This document shows, one piece after another, positions 8,560 to 17,709 of a stretch of 64,000 bases of DNA (position 1 is its first letter; every line of letters starts with the position of its first letter). Below the pieces are notes generated by a model, which was not told where the DNA came from, made no database searches, and worked only from the letters and a program-made list of their open reading frames with translations. A program made the translations under genes and the position numbers. The stretch is taken from positions 1 through 64,000 of the forward strand of contig JAFQEO010000007.1 in the NCBI GenBank assembly GCA_017399005.1. The letters are read 5' to 3'. The DNA is from Peptococcaceae bacterium. Its GTDB lineage: Bacteria > Bacillota > Peptococcia > Peptococcales > Peptococcaceae.

Positions 8560-8709
8560 TTTTGAATTACCATCCTTTCAAAATATAAAAATTATTTTTT
8601 AAGAAGGAACCGATACTGTTTATTTCGACCTTATCGGATTCCTCTCATACTACCTATAAATATAATATATCATAGCAAAAAAATTTCAATATCTTAAAGC
8701 ATAACTTTT

Positions 8710-8727
8710 GCTGTGCTTTAGCACAGC
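8710..8727 (-). promoter_or_regulatory. Perfect 7-bp palindrome between the PucR gene and the aminotransferase gene
   Basis: GCTGTGC-TTTA-GCACAGC lies 24 bases past the stop of the regulator gene and about 150 bases upstream of the aminotransferase start. It lacks a T-run, so a weak terminator of the regulator gene or an operator are both possible. Confidence 0.4.
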
Positions 8728-8750
8728 TGTCTTGATTTTCTGTGAACAAA

Positions 8751-9914
8751 TTACATAATTTTCTTTAACATGAACGCAATGCTGTATAAAAGCCGTGTGT
8801 CGAGCTCCGACAAGTCACAATTTAACATTTCTTCAATCTTGTTGATTTTATAGTTAATTGTGTTACGATGCACAAACATTGCCTCTGCTGTTTCCTTTAC
8901 ACTGCCGCTGTGTTCCAGATAACACTGCAGTACTTCACAGTAGTTGGTTTCGTTCAAGCGGTCGTATTCCACCAGGCGCTGAATGGTCTCGGCATAATAC
9001 TCGTTAATAACATCCTGATTTTCAATGTCCATTAATAACTTGTAAATACCCAGTTCCTGATATGCCACAACACCTTTATCGTTATGCAGGTTTTTCTGCA
9101 GTTTCAGCACCTGACATGCCTGCCGGTAGGATTTACTGATTCCCTGCGCACTCGGCATACAGCGGCCAATCCCTACAAAGCACTGTTCCCGCTGGAAATT
9201 GCAGCGTTTCAGCATATCGGCAACCGATTTTTTCACCATTCCTTCTGTATGGTCGGCAAACAGCACCACAATGCTGCTGCCCAGTTCAAACGCAAATGTT
9301 TTTCTGCGGGAGAAAATCAGGTAGTTTTCCATAATTTTCAGATATCGCTGCAGCTCTTCGGTTGATACAGTCTCTCCGTCAGTCAGAATATCAATGACAG
9401 TCACACAGTACTCCCAGCTGCGCAGAAAATTATTGCGTTCCAGCTGCGGAATATACAACTCCTCCTGTTCACCGAAGAAAATCGCATTTTTCACAGCACC
9501 GGACAATTCCAGATTATACTTGTCCGATTCCGTAATCAGGTAACTGATGTTTCGCATGATTTCTGCCATGTGCACTTTCCACGGCACTATAAACAGAGGA
9601 AAACCCTCCTGATTACAGTAATCAATAACCTCCTGCGGGATTTCCTGAATAAACGGGCCGATGTTTACTACCATACCGCTGGCTTTATGTTCAATATTGG
9701 ATTTTACCAGATCCAGCAGCGTTTCATCTTTTCCCAGAGCAACCCCGGTTGTAAAGGCAATTTCCTGCCCGCCCAGAAACGATGAAATCGCATTGCTTTC
9801 GACCATATGCAGCCAGCGGACAATGTTATTCATGCCCTGCTCCCCGGCCACCAGAGTCATGTCCTGGCTTTTCACGCTTTCATATAAATCAGATAATAAA
9901 ACTGCCATCCGCAT
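8751..9914 (-). CDS. PucR-family transcriptional regulator
   Basis: About 387 residues; the ATG at 9914 has an AAAGGA site 6 bases upstream. The N-terminal ~125 residues match the PucR-like sensor domain (VRWLHMVE and EIAFTTG stretches). A middle GGDEF-like region follows, and the C-terminal helix-turn-helix of the PucR/CdaR class ends in HSGSVKETAEAMFVHRNTI. These regulators often activate adjacent genes for nitrogenous compounds in response to the substrate or nitrogen status. It is upstream of, and on the same strand as, the aminotransferase-dehydrogenase operon, which it probably controls. Confidence 0.85.
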   Translation of the reverse strand: MRMAVLLSDLYESVKSQDMTLVAGEQGMNNIVRWLHMVESNAISSFLGGQEIAFTTGVALGKDETLLDLVKSNIEHKASGMVVNIGPFIQEIPQEVIDYCNQEGFPLFIVPWKVHMAEIMRNISYLITESDKYNLELSGAVKNAIFFGEQEELYIPQLERNNFLRSWEYCVTVIDILTDGETVSTEELQRYLKIMENYLIFSRRKTFAFELGSSIVVLFADHTEGMVKKSVADMLKRCNFQREQCFVGIGRCMPSAQGISKSYRQACQVLKLQKNLHNDKGVVAYQELGIYKLLMDIENQDVINEYYAETIQRLVEYDRLNETNYCEVLQCYLEHSGSVKETAEAMFVHRNTINYKINKIEEMLNCDLSELDTRLLYSIAFMLKKIM

Positions 9915-10015
9915 CACCAGTCCTTTTCCTGCTTACAGCATTACTTATTTGATTCTACACTGTCTATTTGATGCTATTTTTATTCTACGTTGGTTTTTAC
10001 TGATGCACAAGTAAT

Positions 10016-11293
10016 TTATGCTTCCAGTTTTAATTTATATTTTTTCCAGATCTGATAGCCGATGAAGCTGGAGAAAATCCCCACGCCGCCGCAGCAGATC
10101 CAGAAAATCATGGTCATATCCCAGCCGAATGCTTCAGAGAAAGCGCCGGTTGCAAACATCGAAGTTGCAATCCCCAGGTTTACAAAAGCATTCAGAATCC
10201 CCGAAACAGAAGAACTGCGGCCTTTTTTAGCAAAATATCCAGGTACAACCCCTACATAACAGGTGTTAACCGCCATCATAATAGTGGTTGCAATAGAGAA
10301 GAAGATAAACATTGGAATCAGACCAATGAACGATGTAATATACAGAATAACCAGCGAAGCTGTACCCGCCAGGAACAGCAGGAACGAGCAGCGGATTTCA
10401 TCACCGATAATTTTACGGGCTGCTGCTGCAATACTGATTCCGATAATGTTAAACATAGGAATCAGCGCAGTACTTACGATAGCCAGTGTAGTACCGATTT
10501 CGAATTTTTCGCCCATCAGGTTCGGCATCCATGCAGTAATGCCTTCTTTTAACATCCCCTGCATCATCAGAACCAGACACATGAAAATCATACCGGAAGA
10601 CAGCACCAGTTCGCCCAGAGGCGCCTTCTGCACTTCCTGTGCTTTTCCACCTGCAGCAGGAGCTGCCTCTTCAATGTCTACACGTTTCAGTTTCGGCAGA
10701 ATTGCACCAGTTGCAATCCACCAGCCCACTGCTGTAATCATCACTACAACAAAGGAGCCGAAGAATACCATTTTCCAGTTGCCGGTCACTTCCAGAATCA
10801 GAGCCGTGAAACCGTAGGTGGCAAGAGTCCCTACCGGAACCGTACTGTTAATATATACCCCCAGAGTACCGCGCACATGGCTGGTAAAATACTGGGCAAA
10901 TAAGCGAACGATTGGAGACCACAGCAGAGACTGCATAAAACCGTTGATACACCATACTGCGATCATCAGATTCAGAGTTGGTGCCAGTGCCATCCCCAGG
11001 TTGCAAAGGCTGGAGCCAATCAGACCCACTACAATCATTTTGCGGGGAGCTACATAGTCACCCAGGAACCCGCTGAAAATCTGGCCCAGACCATATGTGA
11101 TGAACAGACCGGTCCCTACCAGCCCCACCATCCCCTTGGAATATCCTTCTGCTACAATAATAGCTGCCATACAGGCCGAATAGTTCATACGGCCAAAATA
11201 GGCAAAGAAATAACCCAGCCAGCAGGTGGCAAACAGGGCGATATCTTTTTTCTCGATTTTTTCTGTCGCAACAGCAGTTGTCAAGTGACCCAC
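10016..11293 (-). CDS. MFS transporter, organophosphate:phosphate antiporter (OPA) type
   Basis: About 425 residues with 12 predicted transmembrane helices and a central cytoplasmic loop (KLKRVDIEEAAPAAGG region). The first helix carries GYFFAYFGRMNYSACM, characteristic of the GlpT/UhpT/UhpC branch. The frame extends to an ATG at 11350 with no ribosome site; GTG at 11293, or TTG at 11284, fits the purine-rich AAAGAAAGAAGA stretch better and leaves a normal short N-terminus. It lies directly upstream of the PucR regulator gene on the same strand. It may import the substrate of the aminotransferase pathway or export its organic-acid product. Substrate unknown. Confidence 0.75.
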   Translation of the reverse strand: MGHLTTAVATEKIEKKDIALFATCWLGYFFAYFGRMNYSACMAAIIVAEGYSKGMVGLVGTGLFITYGLGQIFSGFLGDYVAPRKMIVVGLIGSSLCNLGMALAPTLNLMIAVWCINGFMQSLLWSPIVRLFAQYFTSHVRGTLGVYINSTVPVGTLATYGFTALILEVTGNWKMVFFGSFVVVMITAVGWWIATGAILPKLKRVDIEEAAPAAGGKAQEVQKAPLGELVLSSGMIFMCLVLMMQGMLKEGITAWMPNLMGEKFEIGTTLAIVSTALIPMFNIIGISIAAAARKIIGDEIRCSFLLFLAGTASLVILYITSFIGLIPMFIFFSIATTIMMAVNTCYVGVVPGYFAKKGRSSSVSGILNAFVNLGIATSMFATGAFSEAFGWDMTMIFWICCGGVGIFSSFIGYQIWKKYKLKLEA

Positions 11294-11632
11294 TCTTCTT
11301 TCTTTTAAATATTCAAAATATGATTTCGTGCACAATGATGTCCCTGTCATAACACGTATTGTATGATTAATTCTTCATTCATATTGTTTATCTTATGCTC
11401 AGGCACATAAATATTGGCTTTTGTTCAGACTAGCACAATTCTTCCGCTTTGTAAATTCCTAAATTAAAAAAATTTATATTAGCATTTCCACTCTTGCAAC
11501 CTTTGTCTGTAACAACACAATGCATTCATGTGTTATACTAAACAGGATTTCATTTTTATAATTGTATTTTAATGAATCGTTTTCAATTTCATATTCATTT
11601 CATATTTAATCGATTTTTCAGGAGGTACTGTT
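11294..11632. other. Gene-poor divergent intergenic region
   Basis: About 340 AT-rich bases between the divergent OPA transporter and DUF1624-type genes. Both promoters should lie here, but no pair of hexamers stands out clearly. No RNA gene or conserved ORF was recognised. Confidence 0.5.
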
Positions 11633-12409
11633 ATGAATCAGCAGTCATCTTCATCCATATCTTCCAGACCAGGCTGCCGTCAGCGTTATGCGGTTCTGGA
11701 CTTTCTGCGCGGATTTCTGTTTCTTAATATGGTTGCTTACCACTTTCTATATGACTGGGTATATATTTTCGGGCAGAGTTTCCCGTTTATGCGTACACAC
11801 ACAGCCTATCTCTGGCAGCAGATCGTCTGCAGCGGCTTTATTCTTCTTGCAGGGTTCTGCTGCACACTAAGCCGTAATCCTGCAAGAAACGGAATGCGCA
11901 TATTTCTATGCGGTTTAATGGTTACAATCGTTACCTGGATTGTGACTCCGCAGGAGAAAATTTTATTCGGGATTCTGCACTTTATGGGTCTGGCCTATCT
12001 GATTACCGCTTTTCTGCAGCCACTCTTAAAAAAATGCCCGGGATTCGTGCTGTTTCTGACTGCACTAAGTCTGTTTGCATTTACACGAGGAATCTATTAC
12101 GGTTATCTCGGTTTTTTCCAGCATCCAGTTATTCCGCTGCCCGATAGTCTTTATCAGTATCCGTTTTTATTTCCGCTTGGCCTCCCGGATGCACAATTTG
12201 CCTCCAGCGATTATTTTCCACTGATTCCATGGCTGTTTCTGTTCTGGACCGGCTATGCATCGGCACCGAAAATTCTTTCCAGTTCTCTGTTTCACCGTAT
12301 TCAGCACTGGAACCTGCCTGTCTGCAACTGGCTCGGGCAGCATACACTGATTTTGTATATGCTGCATCAGCCACTGATTTTTGGAGTTCTATCGCTGATT
12401 TTCCGCTAG
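11633..12409 (+). CDS. DUF1624 (heparan-alpha-glucosaminide N-acetyltransferase-like) membrane protein
   Basis: A 258-residue protein with an AGGAGG ribosome site and about seven transmembrane helices. Near residue 24 it has the family pattern LDFLRGFLFLNMVAYHFLYD, with the conserved Arg and the His-Phe-Leu-Tyr-Asp stretch of DUF1624 proteins. The family is related to acyltransferases that act at the inner membrane, but the bacterial substrates are mostly unknown. It is a single-gene unit closed by a terminator. Confidence 0.8.
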   Translation: MNQQSSSSISSRPGCRQRYAVLDFLRGFLFLNMVAYHFLYDWVYIFGQSFPFMRTHTAYLWQQIVCSGFILLAGFCCTLSRNPARNGMRIFLCGLMVTIVTWIVTPQEKILFGILHFMGLAYLITAFLQPLLKKCPGFVLFLTALSLFAFTRGIYYGYLGFFQHPVIPLPDSLYQYPFLFPLGLPDAQFASSDYFPLIPWLFLFWTGYASAPKILSSSLFHRIQHWNLPVCNWLGQHTLILYMLHQPLIFGVLSLIFR

Positions 12410-12437
12410 TATTTCCGCCATAAAACGAACAACAAGT

Positions 12438-12496
12438 AAAAAGGACTACTACATTCCGGATATCTTACTATTCGGCAATGTAATAGTCCTTTTCTG
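12438..12496. terminator. Long hairpin terminator between convergent genes
   Basis: AAAAGGACTA pairs with TAGTCCTTTT, with an inner CTACATT/AATGTAA stem. A and T flanks allow bidirectional use between the DUF1624 gene and the convergent DUF2007-like gene. Confidence 0.8.
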
Positions 12497-12570
12497 AATC
12501 TTTTCCGTTTTTACAACCAGACAAAGCTGTACGTGCCCCCTTCGTCTATACAACTGTATCCAAAACCGTT

Positions 12571-12834
12571 TTACCATTCCAGATACTCCACCATAATGGT
12601 GTCTTCCGGGCCAATCTGCTGTACCAGCTGCGACGCTTTTTCAAAATCATCCTGGTGCACATAAATATAGTACTGCGCCAGCGGTTTCTGAAGCATATCG
12701 CTCTGCTCCTGATGCTGCAGTCTTGTCTGTTTACACTGCATTTTAATTCCATTCTGCTGCAGCAGCGCCCGTGCCCGTAAATAATATTCGGTGGATACCG
12801 TTACCAGCAATTCTTTCCGATGCCATACGAACAT
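12571..12834 (-). CDS. Small DUF2007-like hypothetical protein
   Basis: An 87-residue soluble protein with an ideal AAGGAGG site 9 bases before ATG. Its pattern is a short strand, a helix with YYLRARALLQQNGI, a variable middle, then QYYIYVHQDDFEKASQLV and a C-terminal strand. This resembles the ferredoxin-like 'putative signal-transducing' DUF2007 fold. Function unknown. Confidence 0.65.
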   Translation of the reverse strand: MFVWHRKELLVTVSTEYYLRARALLQQNGIKMQCKQTRLQHQEQSDMLQKPLAQYYIYVHQDDFEKASQLVQQIGPEDTIMVEYLEW

Positions 12835-12949
12835 GTCAAAAGTCCTCCTTATGGAAATACTAAATATTATTTATGGTTATATTGTACCGTAAAGCACCGA
12901 AGTGTGCAACCACTTTTTCTCAATTCTATGTATGTATACAATCTGTATA

Positions 12950-12984
12950 AAAAAACGCCTGTTATCCCAAAAAGATAACAGACG
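12950..12984 (-). terminator. Terminator of lgt
   Basis: A GCGTCTGTTATC/GATAACAGGCG hairpin followed by seven T residues on the minus strand, 15 bases past the lgt stop. Confidence 0.85.
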
Positions 12985-12998
12985 CAAATCATACTATT

Positions 12999-13787
12999 TT
13001 ATCCCAGCCGCTGTTTTCCGTCAATCAGAGGCCGTTCTTCGGCTTTTCCGGTTTTTCTTCGATAAAACATTACTGCCAGTGCACCAAAAAACAGCATAAG
13101 GCTCATCACCTGAGCCATACGCAGAGGTCCCAGCATTAAACTATCGGTCCGGAACCCTTCGATAACTACACGGCCCATCGAATACAGCATCAGATAACTC
13201 ATGGCAATTTCACCGCGACGCACCCATGCCTGCCGCGCCAGCCACAGCAGAATCAGAAATACAAGCACATTCCAGCAGGATTCGTACAGAAAGGTTGGAT
13301 GACGATATGCGCCGTCAATCCACATTGCCCATGGAACTACAGAAGGATCCACCTCATAACCGTAAGCCTCCTGGTTAAAGAAATTGCCCCAGCGGCCAAT
13401 GGCCTGGCCCAAAATCACAAACGGCGCCATGATATCAACAAACTGCCAGAACGAAATTTTATAGTGTCTGCAGCCCAGAATAATAGCCAGCACACCGCCA
13501 ATCAGCCCGCCGTGAATTGCCAGCCCTCCATGCCAGATTGCTATAATCTCACCCGGATTCTGCGCATAATACGGCCACTGAAAAATCACATAATAAGCGC
13601 GGGCACCTAATACAGCCCCCACCACAATCATCATAAAAATGGTTAAAAAATCATCCTCATCAATACCGGCACGGCTCATCACTTTACAACCGCCCACAGC
13701 TGCAATCACCATACCGCAAGCAATTAAAAGCCCGTACCAGCGAACCGTAAACGGCCCCAGCGTAAACGCAATCGGATCTATCATCAT
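12999..13787 (-). CDS. lgt: Prolipoprotein diacylglyceryl transferase
   Basis: A 262-residue inner-membrane enzyme with seven predicted helices, the usual family size. The Lgt signature GRWGNFFNQEAYG is present near residue 140, preceded by the HGGLAIHGGLIGG segment with the essential histidine. It moves diacylglycerol from phosphatidylglycerol to the lipobox cysteine of prolipoproteins. LivK and SpoIIP in this window carry lipoboxes it could modify. It is a single-gene unit. Confidence 0.97.
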   Translation of the reverse strand: MMIDPIAFTLGPFTVRWYGLLIACGMVIAAVGGCKVMSRAGIDEDDFLTIFMMIVVGAVLGARAYYVIFQWPYYAQNPGEIIAIWHGGLAIHGGLIGGVLAIILGCRHYKISFWQFVDIMAPFVILGQAIGRWGNFFNQEAYGYEVDPSVVPWAMWIDGAYRHPTFLYESCWNVLVFLILLWLARQAWVRRGEIAMSYLMLYSMGRVVIEGFRTDSLMLGPLRMAQVMSLMLFFGALAVMFYRRKTGKAEERPLIDGKQRLG

Positions 13788-13867
13788 GGAAAACCTCCCG
13801 GATAAAAGTTCCAGATTATTGTAACATGTTCTATGGCAAATGTCTAATCAGGGATTCCACATCACAA

Positions 13868-14971
13868 CTATTTAAGGGAATCATCCCAGTAACGAGGCGT
13901 GAGATTCACTGCACTCCATGTAAGCTGAAATGTAGCTGTATTATCCATAATCTCTGTACCCTCCGGCAGCCCTGTAATACCACCCAGATATTTACCCGCA
14001 GGAGGCTCTGCTTTCACCATAACTGTGCGGGAAGGGTAGTCAAAAGAGATAAGCTCTATACCATCGTTTAAAGCAATTCTGCCCCGTTCTTCGCTGCAGT
14101 GAAGCATTTCCAGCGAAGGAACATCAGCAATATTCAATTCTTCCAGCGGATTGTTCTTGCAATACAGATGTGTCAGTTTCGGTAAATTCTCTATTGTAAG
14201 TTCGGTAATCTGATTGTCATCACAAGTCAACCACTCCAAATTAGACAAATTCTTAACTTCCAATGCTGTTAACTGATTATTGCTGCAATGCAAATCTCTT
14301 AATAATGTTAAGCCTGTCACATCAAGCTTTTTCAACTGATTATTCTGACAATCTATCATACTTAAATATGGTGCCGTTTCTGGCAAGGTTAATTTTAACA
14401 GCTGGTTATCTTCGCAATACAACCACATTAAATTTTGACAATTTAAAAGATTCAGACTTTCTAACTGGTTTTCGCCGCAATATAACACTTCCAGTTCTGT
14501 CATTCCAGACATGTCCAGATTTTTCAGGTTATTTCCCATACAATTAATAATTCTCAAGTTTCGTGACAGCGAAATATCAATTTCTTCTATCTCGCTTTCT
14601 TCACAATGTAACTCTACAAGTTTTTCTGGAAGGATTACTACATTCGTTTTACGGACAGTCCAATGCAATTCTCTTAATTCTGTGAGTTTCGAAAAGTCAA
14701 CGGTATCATAAAATCTTTTCTCGTGTATATAATCCGGCTGCCATAATTCTATAATCCGTTTTGGAAAACTATCATTCCACATCACAAAATGCGCCCAATC
14801 TTCCGGTGTATTCTTAGAGAAATTCAGATTATTTTCCTCAATCAGCTGGTTGATAACCTCTACATCATTCCGGTCATACAGCCAATATGTTCGAAGCGCA
14901 AAAGCACTTAACCCTAAACATACACACAGCACAATGCATAATGGTACCAAACCTTTATATAACTGTTTCAT
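13868..14971 (-). CDS. Membrane-anchored leucine-rich-repeat protein
   Basis: A 367-residue protein with an N-terminal hydrophobic anchor (residues 8-28) and no cytoplasmic domain. Residues 100-300 hold about nine tandem leucine-rich repeats of roughly 21 residues with consensus L-x-x-L-x-C-x-x-N-x-L-x-x-L-x-[VI]. The Cys at the strand position recurs in nearly every unit, as in extracellular bacterial LRR proteins. A ~50-residue C-terminal cap follows. It probably acts outside the inner membrane as a binding scaffold; the ligand is unknown. The gene stands alone, and its AT-richness relative to its neighbours hints at a different origin. Confidence 0.8.
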   Translation of the reverse strand: MKQLYKGLVPLCIVLCVCLGLSAFALRTYWLYDRNDVEVINQLIEENNLNFSKNTPEDWAHFVMWNDSFPKRIIELWQPDYIHEKRFYDTVDFSKLTELRELHWTVRKTNVVILPEKLVELHCEESEIEEIDISLSRNLRIINCMGNNLKNLDMSGMTELEVLYCGENQLESLNLLNCQNLMWLYCEDNQLLKLTLPETAPYLSMIDCQNNQLKKLDVTGLTLLRDLHCSNNQLTALEVKNLSNLEWLTCDDNQITELTIENLPKLTHLYCKNNPLEELNIADVPSLEMLHCSEERGRIALNDGIELISFDYPSRTVMVKAEPPAGKYLGGITGLPEGTEIMDNTATFQLTWSAVNLTPRYWDDSLK

Positions 14972-15055
14972 CCAAACCGCCTCCTCTTGATGCCAATAAT
15001 TCTACTGATTGCGATTAAGATATCATAGAATTAGGTATCTGTCAATTTGCACAGC

Positions 15056-15096
15056 AAAAAACGGAACCCCGATTTGGAGTTCCGTTGATTTTTTAT
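15056..15096 (-). terminator. Terminator of the liv operon
   Basis: An AACGGAACTCC/GGGGTTCCGTT hairpin is followed by TTTTTT on the minus strand, directly after livF. Confidence 0.88.
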
Positions 15097-15107
15097 AGCG
15101 GTTCTGA

Positions 15108-15812
15108 TTAACCACCCAGGTATGCTTTTTTAACTGCATCATTTTCCAGCAGTTCGGCAGCGTTACCACTCAGTACGATTCTACCAGTTTCCAGTACATA
15201 ACCGCGATGTGCAATGGACAGCGCCTGTTTTGCGTTCTGTTCTACCAGCAGAATGGTGATGCCGTCATCGTTTAATTCTTTAATGATTTTAAAAATTTCT
15301 TTTACCAGCAGCGGAGACAGACCCATAGATGGTTCGTCTAAGAGCAGCATATCCGGATTTGCCATCATAGCACGACCGATAGCCAGCATCTGCTGTTCAC
15401 CGCCGGATAATGTACCTGCCAGCTGGCGTTTACGTTCTTCCAGACGAGGGAAGTGTTCAAATACATTCGCCAGAATTTTCTGATTGCGCGCTTTATCTTT
15501 AGAGATATAGGCACCCATTTCCAGGTTTTCCATAACCGTCATCTGAGAGAATACACGGCGGCCTTCCGGTACATGGGATAAACCGCATTCTACGATTTTA
15601 TGCGCCGGTGTAGTCAGCAGGTTGTGTTCCAGATAGGTTGCAGAACCGGTTCTTGGCTTTAACAGACCAGAGATTGCATGCAGGGTTGTGGTTTTACCCG
15701 CACCGTTTGCCCCTACCAGCGATACGATTTCCCCTTTATTAACTTCCAGAGAAATATCTTTGATGGCATGAATCATGCCATAATATACGTTTAAATTATC
15801 AACTTTAAGCAT
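15108..15812 (-). CDS. livF: Branched-chain amino-acid ABC transporter ATP-binding protein LivF
   Basis: 234 residues, typical for LivF. Walker A GANGAGKTT is near residue 36, the signature is LSGGEQQM, and Walker B is LLLDEPSMGLS. It is the last gene of livHMGF and forms the second ATPase subunit that powers uptake. Amino-acid specificity follows from the LivK component, not this subunit. Confidence 0.95.
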   Translation of the reverse strand: MLKVDNLNVYYGMIHAIKDISLEVNKGEIVSLVGANGAGKTTTLHAISGLLKPRTGSATYLEHNLLTTPAHKIVECGLSHVPEGRRVFSQMTVMENLEMGAYISKDKARNQKILANVFEHFPRLEERKRQLAGTLSGGEQQMLAIGRAMMANPDMLLLDEPSMGLSPLLVKEIFKIIKELNDDGITILLVEQNAKQALSIAHRGYVLETGRIVLSGNAAELLENDAVKKAYLGG

Positions 15813-15822
15813 GATTATCCTC

Positions 15823-16641
15823 CTATTCCCCCAGATAGCTGCGAATTACTTCCGGATTATTGATAACTTCCTGTGGTGTACCTTTCGCGATGATTTTACC
15901 ATAGTTCAGTACGGCAATCCCTTCGCAGATACCGGTTACAAACTGCATATCATGTTCGATTAACAGAATCGCAATCTGGAAGGTATCACGAATTTTACGT
16001 ACGTTCTGCATCAGTTCTTCTGTTTCAGAAGGGTTCATACCAGCTGCCGGTTCATCCAGCAGCAGCAGTTTTGGTTCGGTAGCCAGCGCACGTACGATTT
16101 CCAGACGACGCTGTGCACCATATGGCAGGCTGCCTGCTTTGTAATCAGCCAGATGTGCCATATCAAAAATATTCAGCAGTTCCAGTGCACGTTCATGGGT
16201 GCGTTTTTCTTCCTGCCAGTATTTTGGCATTCTCAAAATGCCTTCTAATGTATTATATTTTGTGTGATTGTGCATCCCCAGTTTTACATTTTCTTCTACA
16301 GTTAAAGAAGAGAACAGACGGATATTCTGGAAGGTGCGGGCAATCCCGGCTTTGTTTACCTGAATAGCATTCATACCGTGGGTATCTTTGCCATCCAGCA
16401 GAATAGTGCCGTGGGTTGGCTGATATACTTTTGTCAGCAGGTTGAATACGGTGGTTTTCCCTGCACCGTTTGGCCCGATTAAACCGGCAATTTCGGTACG
16501 GCCTACAGTAATATTAAAATCATCAACTGCTTTTAAACCGCCGAATTCGATACCTAAATGGGTTGCTTCCAGAACAGGAGTCTTGCCCATGTCGCTTTCT
16601 TTCATATATCCCTTGCTTGGGATTGGAACCATGTTACCCAT
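15823..16641 (-). CDS. livG: Branched-chain amino-acid ABC transporter ATP-binding protein LivG
   Basis: Walker A GPNGAGKTT, Walker B LLLDEPAAGMNPSE and the LivG-type extra segment with a modified signature (SLPYGAQRRLEI). The 272-codon frame starts at ATG 16641, overlapping livM by 8 bases behind a GAAGGGGG site. In-frame ATGs at 16605 and 16590 are alternatives, and the last gives 255 residues, the usual LivG length. The overlap implies translational coupling with livM. Confidence 0.93.
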   Translation of the reverse strand: MGNMVPIPSKGYMKESDMGKTPVLEATHLGIEFGGLKAVDDFNITVGRTEIAGLIGPNGAGKTTVFNLLTKVYQPTHGTILLDGKDTHGMNAIQVNKAGIARTFQNIRLFSSLTVEENVKLGMHNHTKYNTLEGILRMPKYWQEEKRTHERALELLNIFDMAHLADYKAGSLPYGAQRRLEIVRALATEPKLLLLDEPAAGMNPSETEELMQNVRKIRDTFQIAILLIEHDMQFVTGICEGIAVLNYGKIIAKGTPQEVINNPEVIRSYLGE

Positions 16642-17698
16642 TTACTTTTTCCCCCTTCTCAGAATTTCTTTTGAATTTCCCGGTGAAATTGCTGATTGCG
16701 TTTTTCAGAGTCGGGTTATTGGTAGCCAGCATCATAACAATCAGAACAATTGCATATACCAGCATACGATATTCGGAGAATTCGCGCAGTACTTCCGGCA
16801 GAACAGTCAGCACAGTTGCAGCGATGATGCTGCCGCGCATGCTGCCTAAACCACCTAATACTACGAATACCAGAACCAGAATCGAGGTATTGATATCAAA
16901 TTTACTTGCAACAACTGTGGAGAAGTTGGTCGCAAACAGCACACCTGCCATCCCTGCCATTGCTGCAGAAACTACAAATGCCATCAGTTTATAACTGGTT
17001 ACGTTAATACCAATGGACTGCGCCGCAATTTTGTTATCGCGCAGTGCCATGATTGCACGACCGCTCTTACTGTTTACCAGGTTAAAGATTACAATTAAGC
17101 AAACCATAATCAGTACAAAACCCATTGTAAAGGTTGCGATACGAGGAATCCCGGTTAAACCCATTGGACCGTTCAGCAGCATTTTGCCGCCTTCCATTTC
17201 CAGTGTATTTTTAATCATGCAGAAATGTAAGCCGTTTGCATCCATCCCTACATACAGGTTATTTACAATCCCTTTGATAATTTCACCAAATGCCAGAGTA
17301 ACGATAGCCAGATAGTCACCGCTTAAGCGCAGTACCGGCACCCCTACCAGAACCCCTACTACAGCAGCAAAGAAACCACCTACCAGCATAGCCAGAATCA
17401 TTACAACTACGGTGTTTTCGATGGTCTGACCAAAATACATGGCAGCAATTACACCGCTGAATGCACCAACACTCATAAAACCGGCATGACCTAAACTCAG
17501 TTCGCCCAATACACCAACGGTCAGGTTCAGAGAAATTGCCATAACGATATACGCACAGATTGGAACCAGCTGACCTTTCAGACTGCTGGAAATACCGCCT
17601 GTGCTTGCCATTGCCTGTACAATCACAAATACAGCGATTACCATCGCATAGGTAATAAAGTTGCTGCGAGTTGTTTTATTCATTGTTTTTAAGTTCAT
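16634..17698 (-). CDS. livM: Branched-chain amino-acid ABC transporter permease LivM
   Basis: About 354 residues with 9-10 hydrophobic segments and the permease EAA-like stretch around LAFGEIIKGIVNNLYVG. The ATG at 17698 has a GAGGTG site 7 bases upstream; the frame extends to a GTG at 17713 that overlaps the livH stop. It pairs with LivH to form the membrane channel. Confidence 0.94.
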   Translation of the reverse strand: MNLKTMNKTTRSNFITYAMVIAVFVIVQAMASTGGISSSLKGQLVPICAYIVMAISLNLTVGVLGELSLGHAGFMSVGAFSGVIAAMYFGQTIENTVVVMILAMLVGGFFAAVVGVLVGVPVLRLSGDYLAIVTLAFGEIIKGIVNNLYVGMDANGLHFCMIKNTLEMEGGKMLLNGPMGLTGIPRIATFTMGFVLIMVCLIVIFNLVNSKSGRAIMALRDNKIAAQSIGINVTSYKLMAFVVSAAMAGMAGVLFATNFSTVVASKFDINTSILVLVFVVLGGLGSMRGSIIAATVLTVLPEVLREFSEYRMLVYAIVLIVMMLATNNPTLKNAISNFTGKFKRNSEKGEKVNG

Positions 17699-17709
17699 GT
17701 CAAAACACC

